From: Confluentibacter flavum
Lineage (GTDB): Bacteria; Bacteroidota; Bacteroidia; Flavobacteriales; Flavobacteriaceae
Direction: 5' to 3'
NCBI RefSeq assembly: GCF_002843175.1
Contig: NZ_PJEO01000014.1
Coordinates: 1-64,000 of the forward strand
Length of the DNA stretch: 64,000 bases
The notes beneath the pieces were generated by a model. It saw only the letters and a list, made by a program, of their open reading frames with translations. It had not been told where the DNA came from and did not search any database. A program made the translations under genes and the position numbers. How positions within the stretch are numbered: the first letter of the stretch is position 1; every line of letters begins with the position of its first letter. Shown one piece after another: positions 56,684 through 63,915 of the stretch.

Positions 56684-56691
56684 CAAAAATA
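56684..56691 (-). promoter_or_regulatory. -7 promoter element for cydA
   Basis: CAAAAATA reads TATTTTTG on the minus strand, a TAnnTTTG match. Its distance to the centre of the dyad at 56714-56727 is 36.5 bases, equal to that in the efflux-operon promoter. Confidence 0.6.
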
Positions 56692-56713
56692 CAACACAGA
56701 AGATTAATTATAG

Positions 56714-56727
56714 GTAACTTTTATTAC
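56714..56727 (-). promoter_or_regulatory. Dyad operator GTAAC-N4-RTTAC upstream of cydA
   Basis: GTAACTTTTATTAC is a near-perfect inverted repeat that overlaps the trxA stop codon (56724-56726). Together with the -7 box at 56684-56691 it suggests an activator-dependent promoter inside the operon. Confidence 0.6.
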
Positions 56728-57020
56728 TTATTATTCTGTAACAAGCTAATTAAATCCTTTTTTTCAACAACACCAGACTGTCTCCAAAGTTGTTTGCCAT
56801 TTTTAAAAAGAATCAGTGTTGGAACTCCCCTTACCTGATATTTGGAAGCCAGAGCCTGATTTTTATCCACATCAATTTTTATGATTGAAACCGTTTCACC
56901 CAAGCTATCTTTGACTTCTTTTAATATGGGCGACATGAGCTTACATGGTCCGCACCATTCTGCGAAAAAATCCACCAAAATGGGTTTATTTTGATTTATT
57001 ATGTCTAGAAAACGACTCAT
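56724..57020 (-). CDS. trxA: Thioredoxin
   Basis: This 98-residue protein is a thioredoxin with the redox motif WCGPCK (near residue 22) and the cis-Pro region [13 protein letters not shown] (near 75). No signal peptide is seen, so it is cytoplasmic. It reduces disulfides in client proteins using electrons from thioredoxin reductase. It lies between a cytochrome c gene (14 bases upstream) and cydA, so it belongs to the bd-oxidase operon; its stop codon overlaps the cydA operator. Confidence 0.93.
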   Translation of the reverse strand: MSRFLDIINQNKPILVDFFAEWCGPCKLMSPILKEVKDSLGETVSIIKIDVDKNQALASKYQVRGVPTLILFKNGKQLWRQSGVVEKKDLISLLQNNK

Positions 57021-57034
57021 TGATTATAATTTAT

Positions 57035-57496
57035 TTAATTTGGACGCATGCATCCTTTATTTTGATTAAAATGCTCTTGAAACCGTTCTGGTTGTTCAAT
57101 ATCATTATCAAAAATATAATCGGCTATTTGTTCGATAACATTTTCAGGATAAGGTAATTTTTGCATCATGCCGAAACGTTTTACGGCACCATACATTTTA
57201 GCATTACTTTCAATAGGCTCTTTTATCCATTTTTGCATATCGGCAACAAACTCTTTTTTACTTGTTACGCTGTTAATATACCGCATTTTAATCGCTATCA
57301 TTGGCGGCGCAATTCGGTCGGCTTCACTTGTCGTAGCGTTATGGCAGGCATAACAATGCGTTTCCATCAGTTTTTTGCCAGGATGTGTTTGGGCTTCTAA
57401 AACATCTGAATTTTTGGCATAAGTTGCTCTTTTGTTTGAATTGTCACAATTAATAATCAATAAAACAAGTACAAGAACCATTAAACTGTTTTTCAT
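57035..57496 (-). CDS. Monohaem c-type cytochrome lipoprotein
   Basis: This 153-residue protein has a lipoprotein signal (VLLIINCDNS, Cys near residue 17) and one haem motif CYACH (near residue 47). Later Met residues (RFGMMQKLPYP) may supply the axial ligand. It would be membrane-anchored in the periplasm and could feed electrons to, or sense, the respiratory chain. It lies 11 bases after the universal stress protein gene and 14 before trxA. Its partner is not known. Confidence 0.85.
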   Translation of the reverse strand: MKNSLMVLVLVLLIINCDNSNKRATYAKNSDVLEAQTHPGKKLMETHCYACHNATTSEADRIAPPMIAIKMRYINSVTSKKEFVADMQKWIKEPIESNAKMYGAVKRFGMMQKLPYPENVIEQIADYIFDNDIEQPERFQEHFNQNKGCMRPN

Positions 57497-57507
57497 AGTA
57501 TCTAAAT

Positions 57508-58359
57508 TTAAGGAATAAGTTCTTTTTTATTGATGACCAAAAAAGGAACCCCTATTTTAAAACCAAAGGTTTCTACTGGATGCCTAGTAAATAAGCGTTC
57601 TAAAAACGAATGTTTTGTGTACAACATAGCAAACATAGCTATTTGGTTTTCAATAATGTGCTTATTAATAATTTCAAAAATATCTTTACTGTTTATAGTA
57701 ATGTATTTATGGTTTGCTTCGGTGAAATGTGTTTTAAAAATAACTTCATTACTAAAAACTTCATGTGTTAAATGATTTTCATCCTTGATATGAAGAATTT
57801 CTAATTTCGATTTATAAAGTGAATTAAAATCCTTTAACCATTTTAATTCTTCAACGCCATATAATTCTAAATGATTGGTGGTAAACAGTACTTTATGTAA
57901 TCCGTTAAATTTACAGTTATCGGGAATAGCCAAGATTGGCACCTGGCACCGTTGCATCACATGAACCGTGTTACTACCAAAAATGACTTTTTCCAATCCG
58001 GATGCCCCTTTAGTTCCCATAACTATCAAATCGACATCATGAATCTTGGATACATGATTTATCGAATCAATTAAATTGTCATAATCTACAATAGAATAAA
58101 AATGATGTTTGTCGTTAAGATGCTTCGCTTTAATTTTTAAAATAATATTATCAATCGACTTTTTTGCGGCCGAAATTAACGTTTGATATATAGTTGTTGA
58201 AGATGACATAACCATGATATCTTCTGAAATAAAAGATGATGCCTTTTGCACATTAAGTAAGTAAAAATCACAGTTTGTATTTTGAAACATATCTATAGCA
58301 TACTGAATGGCATTGATTGAATTTTTAGAAAAATCGGTAGGAAGCAGTATTGTTTTCAT
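57508..58359 (-). CDS. Tandem universal stress protein
   Basis: This 283-residue cytoplasmic protein has two UspA-type domains. The first has ILLPTDFSKNSINAIQYAI at the start and the ATP-binding GTKGASGLEKVIFGSN motif near residue 125. The second (about residues 145-283) lacks a clear G-2x-G-9x-G motif and so may not bind nucleotide. Usp proteins support survival under energy or oxygen stress. It is the first gene of the operon with cytochrome c, trxA and cydAB. A 17-bp dyad GGTAA-N7-TTACC lies upstream at 58382-58398. Confidence 0.88.
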   Translation of the reverse strand: MKTILLPTDFSKNSINAIQYAIDMFQNTNCDFYLLNVQKASSFISEDIMVMSSSTTIYQTLISAAKKSIDNIILKIKAKHLNDKHHFYSIVDYDNLIDSINHVSKIHDVDLIVMGTKGASGLEKVIFGSNTVHVMQRCQVPILAIPDNCKFNGLHKVLFTTNHLELYGVEELKWLKDFNSLYKSKLEILHIKDENHLTHEVFSNEVIFKTHFTEANHKYITINSKDIFEIINKHIIENQIAMFAMLYTKHSFLERLFTRHPVETFGFKIGVPFLVINKKELIP

Positions 58360-58381
58360 CTCAAAAAATATAGGATTAATA

Positions 58382-58398
58382 GGTAAATGTATATTACC
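58382..58398 (-). promoter_or_regulatory. Dyad GGTAA-N7-TTACC upstream of the Usp operon
   Basis: GGTAAATGTATATTACC is a perfect five-base inverted repeat about 25-40 bases before the Usp start. Its spacing differs from the cyd/efflux dyads, so it may be a different operator. No -7 box fits the same geometry. Confidence 0.4.
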
Positions 58399-58543
58399 AT
58401 ATCAAATAAAACTATGACATATATCAGTTAGACTCACGTCATTTTAACCATTAAAATAAATTAGCATAATAACGTAAAGGTTTGTACTTTCGGCACAATA
58501 AATGATTCAATTTAAGCTGTAACCCAAACCTAATATTTACATA

Positions 58544-59308
58544 ATGCGCATCATATTCTTTCTTGCATTTTTAGTAACCTTTTTCGTTAACGCCCAAAAC
58601 AATGCGATTGGCAACGCTGAAAAACTGGTGTTTACCGCTTCTTACAACATGTCTGGAGTCCTTAATAATATCGCTGAAGTTACTATGGAAACCAGTGAAG
58701 CCAAAACCTCTAAAGCAACCTTATTAAGATTAAAATGTACCGCTTCTACATACAGCAAATGGGATAATTTTTTTAAAATTAGGGATTTATACGAAAGCTA
58801 TGTTAACCCCAGTAATTTAACACCTTATTTATACAAAAGGGATGTTAATGAGGGAAGCTACTACAAAGGAATGAAATATACCTTTGACCCAAAAACCAAC
58901 AAGGTTAAATCTGTACAAAACAAAAGAAATAAACCAGACGAAAATAAGGACCTTACCATACATGCTGGCACTAAAGATATTGTATCTACCATATACAGTT
59001 TAAGACTCATTGACTTTAAAAATATGGCAGTAGGAACAAAAAAAACCTTTACCATACTTTTTGATAGAGAAGAAATGAAAGGTCAATTTACCTATCTAGG
59101 AAAGGAAACCATTACCACAGCTATAGGAAAAAAGGAATGCTATAAATTAGCAATAGGTTCAAACCAACCAGAAGTGCTTAAAGGTACCAATAGTAATTTT
59201 TTATGGCTTACGGCAGACGCAAATAAAATCCCTGTTTATGGAAAATTCAAAATCCCTGTAGGCAATGGGGAACTAAAAATAAAATCCGTTGCAGGTTTAA
59301 AAAACTAA
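58544..59308 (+). CDS. DUF3108 domain protein, exported
   Basis: This 254-residue protein has a signal peptide ending FVNAQ and a DUF3108 domain. The beta-rich core includes KLVFTASYNMSGVLNNIAEV and GKKECYKLAIGSN, and a short C-terminal GNGELKIKSVAG closes it. DUF3108 occurs in Bacteroidota envelope proteins of unknown role. It is transcribed away from the Usp operon. A -7-like TACTTTCG at 58485-58492 has one mismatch and a TTTG before it. I cannot assign a function. Confidence 0.78.
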   Translation: MRIIFFLAFLVTFFVNAQNNAIGNAEKLVFTASYNMSGVLNNIAEVTMETSEAKTSKATLLRLKCTASTYSKWDNFFKIRDLYESYVNPSNLTPYLYKRDVNEGSYYKGMKYTFDPKTNKVKSVQNKRNKPDENKDLTIHAGTKDIVSTIYSLRLIDFKNMAVGTKKTFTILFDREEMKGQFTYLGKETITTAIGKKECYKLAIGSNQPEVLKGTNSNFLWLTADANKIPVYGKFKIPVGNGELKIKSVAGLKN

Positions 59309-59408
59309 ATTCATTGCGATCTAAAATGTCGATTAAAAAATTTGAAACCAACAAAAATGTTTAAAAGAGGTGTTCTATCTGACCACTGAAAAACAATAAA
59401 TTTAACAG

Positions 59409-59750
59409 ATGAAACAAGTATTTATAATTTTAGGTCTTATAGCAGCTATATTAGCCACTATTTTATCGGTATTACCTCTTTCTAATCTGGCTATATTCCC
59501 TGCAATAGCAGCACTTATCTTTGGTTTAATTGCCTTTTACTTATCAAAAAAAGCTGGGTATGTAAAAAAAATTATCCAATTCACTTTTTTATTGACCATC
59601 CTAGCGCTTTCAATAACCATTTACAAAGCTGTGTTTACTAAAGTTGAAGTGACCAATACAGAAGAATTGATTATAAAAGAAGAAGAATCGAAACAAGAAG
59701 CTATTGAAGAGCTGGAAGATCTGGATTTAGAAGATATAAGTATTGAATAG
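59409..59750 (+). CDS. Hypothetical membrane protein with acidic tail
   Basis: I do not recognise a named family. The 113-residue product has three hydrophobic helices (about residues 4-22, 27-43 and 55-73). A C-terminal tail follows with a very high Glu/Asp content (EELIIKEEESKQEAIEELEDLDLEDISIE-like; landmark EELEDLDLEDI). Small membrane proteins with acidic tails are common in Flavobacteriaceae. It lies 100 bases after the DUF3108 gene and may be cotranscribed with it. Its role is unknown. Confidence 0.7.
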   Translation: MKQVFIILGLIAAILATILSVLPLSNLAIFPAIAALIFGLIAFYLSKKAGYVKKIIQFTFLLTILALSITIYKAVFTKVEVTNTEELIIKEEESKQEAIEELEDLDLEDISIE

Positions 59751-59775
59751 TAGTAGTTTTATTACATAGTTTTTA

Positions 59776-59783
59776 TATATTTG
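59776..59783 (+). promoter_or_regulatory. -7 promoter element for the first M28 gene
   Basis: TATATTTG matches TAnnTTTG, 96 bases before the ATG at 59879. No -33 box is clear. Confidence 0.45.
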
Positions 59784-59878
59784 CTTATAATTTTAATGAA
59801 ACTAGCATATTAACGTTTTTTATGCCCCTAAAAAATTGATTATTGGCGAGTTACATGTGAAAAAACCCTCGAAGCCAC

Positions 59879-60934
59879 ATGAAAACCTTTTGCATTCTCT
59901 CAGCATTCGCATTAGTTGGTACTTGTGCCACTACAAAATACACCACAAAAATCCAGAATCTAAAGGATAGTATCACCATTGTTGATAGTACCTTGGTTGT
60001 CAATTATGCCCAAACCATAACATCAAAAGAGTTAAGTAAAGAACTCTATTCGTTTTCTTCTAATGCATTTGAAGGGCGACAAACTGGTGAAAAAGGACAA
60101 AAATTAGCGGCTCAGTTTCTTAAAAATTATTATACAAAAGAAAAAATAGCGTCCCCTTTTGGAGACTCACTATATTACCAAAACATACCTGAGACCTTCT
60201 TCTCAAATAATATCAAAGCTTCAGAAAATGTCATGGCATATATTGAAGGTTCAGAAAAGCCTAATGAATTGATTGTAATCTCCGCGCATTTAGATCATCT
60301 TGGTATGGACGAAAACGGTGAGGTATATAACGGCGCTGATGATAATGGTTCTGGAACGGTAGCCATTATGGAGATAGCCCAAGCCTTTCAACAAGCAAAA
60401 ATCGATGGGCATGGACCCAAACGAAGTATCTTATTTTTACATCTTACTGCAGAAGAAATTGGTACACAAGGCTCTTTATATTATACCCAAAACCCCGTAT
60501 TTCCATTAGAAAACACCATCGCCAATCTTAATATTGATATGATTGGGCGCATAGATAACATTCATAAAGAGGATAAAAATTACATCTATTTAATAGGCTC
60601 TGATAGACTTAGCAAAGAGCTACACTACCTTTCTGAAAAAGTAAACAACACCTATTTTAATATCAATTTAGATTATAGATTTAATGCTGAAAACGATGAC
60701 AATCGTTATTATTTTAGATCAGACCATTATAATTTTGCGGCACATGGAATTCCCGTTATTTTTTATTTTAATGGAGAACATGATGATTACCATAAAATTA
60801 CTGATACCCCCGATAAAATAGATTATCAACTATTGCAAAATCGTGCACGTCTCATTTTTGCAACCGCATGGCAATTGGCCAATCAACCAAATAGATTAGT
60901 GATTGATACCAAAAACGACCTTCTTTTAAATTAA
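59879..60934 (+). CDS. M28 family metallopeptidase, first of a tandem pair
   Basis: This 351-residue protein is a secreted or lipid-anchored zinc aminopeptidase (possible lipobox ALVGTC, Cys near 16). The two-zinc ligands are visible in order: His in ISAHLDHLG, Asp in NGADDNGSG, Glu-Glu in LTAEEIG, Asp in NLNIDMIGR and His in DHYNF/DDYHKITDTPDKI. Substrates are peptides of unknown type. The next gene is a paralogue with the same layout 45 bases downstream, so this is a tandem duplication. Confidence 0.88.
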   Translation: MKTFCILSAFALVGTCATTKYTTKIQNLKDSITIVDSTLVVNYAQTITSKELSKELYSFSSNAFEGRQTGEKGQKLAAQFLKNYYTKEKIASPFGDSLYYQNIPETFFSNNIKASENVMAYIEGSEKPNELIVISAHLDHLGMDENGEVYNGADDNGSGTVAIMEIAQAFQQAKIDGHGPKRSILFLHLTAEEIGTQGSLYYTQNPVFPLENTIANLNIDMIGRIDNIHKEDKNYIYLIGSDRLSKELHYLSEKVNNTYFNINLDYRFNAENDDNRYYFRSDHYNFAAHGIPVIFYFNGEHDDYHKITDTPDKIDYQLLQNRARLIFATAWQLANQPNRLVIDTKNDLLLN

Positions 60935-60979
60935 AATTATACCTATATTTACTGCACTTACTTTTTATAAAAAATTCAG

Positions 60980-61993
60980 ATGAAAAAAATAATGTTGCTC
61001 TTAAGCATCACGATTATGTTTTCTAATTGCGGTACTTCCCAAAATGCTAGTTCAAATTCAAAAAAGGCAATTCCAGATGTTTCATATTTTGCGAATACCA
61101 TAGCTGCTGAGCATTTAAAAGATATGCTATACACCTTTGCTTCCAATGAATTTGAAGGCCGTAGAACAGGAGAACCAGGTCAAAAAAAAGCCATCAATTT
61201 TATTAAGGACCATTATGTAACCATGGGGATTCCTTCACCCATTGCAGATGGTGATTATTTTCAAGAAATCCCAGAAGCCTTTTTTGGCGGAAAAGCCAAA
61301 GCATCCGAAAATGTACTTGCATATATAAAAGGCTCTGAAAAACCAGACGAAGTGCTTATTATTTCCGCACATTTAGACCATGAAGGCGTTAAAAGAGGAG
61401 AAGTATATAATGGTGCGGATGATGATGGCTCTGGTACCGTAGCTATTATAGAAATCGCTAAAGCATTCAAAGATGCTGTAGATAAAGGATTAAGACCAAA
61501 GCGAAGCATTCTATTTTTACATGTAACAGGAGAAGAATTAGGACTTTATGGCTCTCAATATTATGCCGATGTAGACCCAGTATTTCCATTAGAAAACACG
61601 GTCGCCAATTTAAATATAGACATGATTGGCCGTATAGATGCCAAACATGAAAACAATCCGAATTACCTATATTTAATAGGGTCCAATAAATTAAGCACTG
61701 AACTCCATGACCTATCGGAAGCGGTTAACATGAAGTATTTAAACATGGAGTTTGATTACACGTACAATGAAGATAACGACCCAAACCGTTTTTATTACCG
61801 ATCAGACCATTACAATTTTGCAAAAAACAATATTCCTGTTATTTTCTATTTTAACGGTACCCATGCCGATTACCACAGGCCAACAGACACCCCCGATAAA
61901 ATCGAATACGATTTGCTGGCAAAACGTGCCCAATTAATTTTTTACACTGCTTGGGAAATTGTTAATAGAGAAGATAGGATTAAATTGGATTGA
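60980..61993 (+). CDS. M28 family metallopeptidase, second of a tandem pair
   Basis: This 337-residue paralogue of the preceding gene has a lipoprotein signal (TIMFSNCGTS, Cys near 17) and the same zinc-ligand series: ISAHLDHEG, YNGADDDGSG, VTGEELG, NLNIDMIGR and HADYHRPTDTPDKI. The active-site sequence is TGEELG where the first copy has TAEEIG, a mild divergence. It lies 45 bases after the first peptidase gene and its stop overlaps a possible TTG start of the chlorite dismutase gene by four bases. Confidence 0.9.
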   Translation: MKKIMLLLSITIMFSNCGTSQNASSNSKKAIPDVSYFANTIAAEHLKDMLYTFASNEFEGRRTGEPGQKKAINFIKDHYVTMGIPSPIADGDYFQEIPEAFFGGKAKASENVLAYIKGSEKPDEVLIISAHLDHEGVKRGEVYNGADDDGSGTVAIIEIAKAFKDAVDKGLRPKRSILFLHVTGEELGLYGSQYYADVDPVFPLENTVANLNIDMIGRIDAKHENNPNYLYLIGSNKLSTELHDLSEAVNMKYLNMEFDYTYNEDNDPNRFYYRSDHYNFAKNNIPVIFYFNGTHADYHRPTDTPDKIEYDLLAKRAQLIFYTAWEIVNREDRIKLD

Positions 61994-62013
61994 AAAAACA
62001 GAAGCGATTAAAT

Positions 62014-62562
62014 ATGATAGATAATATTTTTGATTTTATTGGAGGCAACCACGGACAGTGGAAAATATTAAAAATGGAGCCCATAGTTGGAGAAACGCTT
62101 AAACAAGCTCCCTACCTAAAAATAGTAAAGAGTTCTACTGTAAAATCTAGTGAAGGGGTTTGGTCTCTTAAAGGCTTAATAAGTAATATTCGATATACAG
62201 AAAAAGAAGAAAAAGAAAAACTGATTTCAATACAGGCTGATCTTGGTAGACCAGAAGCAACAAAAGCCGCTCTAATTCCTATAAAAAAATCTGAAGTTTG
62301 GTGGACTCTTGCCCAAGACGAAAGAAGAAAGATATTTGAAGCACAGTCGAACCATACAAAAACAGGACTTAAATATTTGCCCGCTATTGCACGCAAATTA
62401 TATCATTGCCGAGATATTGGCGAACCATTTGATTTCATAACCTTTTTTGAATATGCCCCTTCAGATTCAGAGGCCTTTGAAGAGCTTGTATATTCATTGC
62501 GCAAAACAGAAGAATGGAAATACGTGGACAGAGAGATAGACATTAGACTTATAAGGGAATAA
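62014..62562 (+). CDS. cld: Chlorite dismutase, short (clade 2) type
   Basis: From the ATG at 62014 this is a 182-residue cytoplasmic haem protein of the short chlorite dismutase type. The C-terminal half contains KSEVWWTLAQDERRKIFEAQS, NHTKTGLKYLPAIARKLYHCRDIGEPFDF-type sequence and EEWKYVDREIDIRL, which I recognise as the family core. In the numbering from the upstream TTG, His122 and Arg135 are 13 residues apart, as are the proximal His and distal Arg of characterised enzymes. HemQ-type relatives lack that Arg, so a real ClO2- to Cl- and O2 activity is plausible. It starts 20 bases after the peptidase stop. Confidence 0.85.
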   Translation: MIDNIFDFIGGNHGQWKILKMEPIVGETLKQAPYLKIVKSSTVKSSEGVWSLKGLISNIRYTEKEEKEKLISIQADLGRPEATKAALIPIKKSEVWWTLAQDERRKIFEAQSNHTKTGLKYLPAIARKLYHCRDIGEPFDFITFFEYAPSDSEAFEELVYSLRKTEEWKYVDREIDIRLIRE

Positions 62563-62589
62563 AAACACGTTTAGATTGTATATGACAAA

Positions 62590-62631
62590 AAAAGCCTTTC
62601 TCCCGAGAGCTATCGGGATTGAAAGGCTTTT
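62590..62631 (-). terminator. Terminator hairpin carrying an interspersed palindrome in its loop
   Basis: AAAAGCCTTTC and GAAAGGCTTTT form an 11-bp stem. Within the loop, CCCGAGAGCTATCGGG (62602-62617) is a one-base variant of the repeat palindrome found at 24027-24042 and 32646-32661. It serves tRNA-His on the minus strand and possibly cld on the plus strand. Confidence 0.8.
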
Positions 62632-62639
62632 ACTTTTTG

Positions 62640-62713
62640 GGTGGAAGACCGGGCTCGAACCGGCGACCCTTGGTACCACAAACCAATGCTCTAACCAACT
62701 GAGCTACAACCAC
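62640..62713 (-). tRNA. tRNA-His (GTG)
   Basis: The minus strand folds into a full cloverleaf: D-stem GCTC/GAGC, anticodon stem TTGGT/ACCAA with loop TTGTGGT (anticodon GTG), and T-stem GCCGG/CCGGT. Base 62714 supplies the extra 5' G typical of tRNA-His, opposite C73. No CCA follows C73 in the DNA. The acceptor arms GTGGTTG and CTTCCAC oppose T-T at two adjacent positions (5-68 and 6-67), which is unusual. Confidence 0.93.
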
Positions 62714-62827
62714 CATGTAGCACGCATCTTAAATGCGAGTGCAAATGTAACTGATTTCTGTTTTTCTACAAAGCCTTTTTATAATATTTTAACTAAGAAA
62801 TTTTAAATACGTAAAGCTTTAAACTAA

Positions 62828-63550
62828 CTACTTCAAATTAAACAAACTATCAACGGCCAAATAACGTTCTACCGTAAACCCTTCACCATACTCTACCCCT
62901 ACCAATCGGCCCAAATCCCTAGCTCTATAGGAAATACTGTCCGCGAAATTTTTACTGGAAATAGGGGTTTCTGGCTCATTATTGCTTGTGCCGTGAAATT
63001 GTGTTTTATAAGCAAAAACCGCTTTTAATTTGGTGTCTATAAACCCAGTCACATCAACAACAACATCGGGTTTCAAGTTTTTCCATTGTATGTAGTGGTA
63101 CACTTGTTTTGGTCGCCATACCGCTTGCGGTTTGTCATTCCCTTCCAAAAAGGTTTCCACTTTAATCAATCCGCTTAAAAAACACGCATCGCTCACCAAC
63201 TTACTGCCCTTGGCATGGTCTATATGTCGATCCTCAACCGCATTGCAAATCACAATCTCAGGTTGGTATTTACGAATCATTTTTAGGAGTGCTAATTGGT
63301 GTTCTTTATCATTTACAAAAAAGCCATCAGCAAACTGCATATTTTCCCTAAGGGTTACCCCAAGTATTTTTGCAGCATTGGTAGCTTCTTCATGTCTAAT
63401 CTCAGCACTGCCCCTAGTTCCTAATTCTCCCTGGGTCAAATCTATAATGCCTACTTTTTTGCCTTTGGCTATTTCTTTTGCAATGGTAGCACCACAACCT
63501 AACTCGACATCATCTGGATGTGAGCCAATTGCAAGTATGTCTAATTTCAT
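62828..63550 (-). CDS. bshB1: Bacillithiol biosynthesis deacetylase BshB1
   Basis: This 240-residue zinc hydrolase removes the acetyl group from N-acetylglucosaminyl malate in bacillithiol synthesis. The LmbE/PIG-L signature GSHPDDVELGCG (zinc ligands His and Asp) lies at residues 8-20, with the second motif EDRHIDHAKGSKL near 107. The BshB1 landmarks LTQGELGTRGSAEIR and YGEGFTVERYL support this specific type. Bacillithiol is the thiol buffer of many Flavobacteriaceae. bshA and bshC are not in the window. It diverges from pckA. Confidence 0.93.
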   Translation of the reverse strand: MKLDILAIGSHPDDVELGCGATIAKEIAKGKKVGIIDLTQGELGTRGSAEIRHEEATNAAKILGVTLRENMQFADGFFVNDKEHQLALLKMIRKYQPEIVICNAVEDRHIDHAKGSKLVSDACFLSGLIKVETFLEGNDKPQAVWRPKQVYHYIQWKNLKPDVVVDVTGFIDTKLKAVFAYKTQFHGTSNNEPETPISSKNFADSISYRARDLGRLVGVEYGEGFTVERYLAVDSLFNLK

Positions 63551-63915
63551 TTTAATTATTTTATTAAAAAACTTAGTTTTTAGATGCTTTTATTGTGAAT
63601 TTCACAAAATGTAAACGTTTGAACATTATTAAAAAATCAAAACTACCGAAAAAAGCATCAAAAAAATCATTACTCAATATTACGAAAACGTATTCGCTCT
63701 TACTTTCTTTATATAAACGTACAAAAAAATATGAATAGTTGAAAAATACTGTGTAACAGTAAAGTATGACATTAATCATAAATCCTGAAGCTCTTCCACA
63801 GTAATTTTACTATATAATAAAAGCAGTCACGTGAAATGCATGCAAATGTAAAATTAAATAACAATACTTAAACATATACATTAATACAATTAATGGGAAC
63901 CTTAAAATTAATAAA
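63551..63915. promoter_or_regulatory. Divergent regulatory region between bshB1 and pckA
   Basis: This 365-bp gap contains no credible gene. TTGTGAATTTCACAA (63593-63607) is a perfect 7-1-7 dyad, TACTGTGTAACAGTA (63747-63761) a perfect 6-3-6 dyad. ACGT-centred strings (AAACGTTT near 63613, AAACGTAT near 63688, AAACGTAC near 63715) recur. CAAATGTA at 63843-63850 could be a minus-strand -7 box. The leader of pckA is long, with no clear -7 box on its strand. Confidence 0.5.

Noticed and set aside
63573-63779. 68-codon minus-strand frame in the bshB1-pckA gap
   Set aside because: The translation is dominated by Phe and aromatic residues typical of AT-rich noncoding DNA, and the stretch holds strong regulatory dyads instead.
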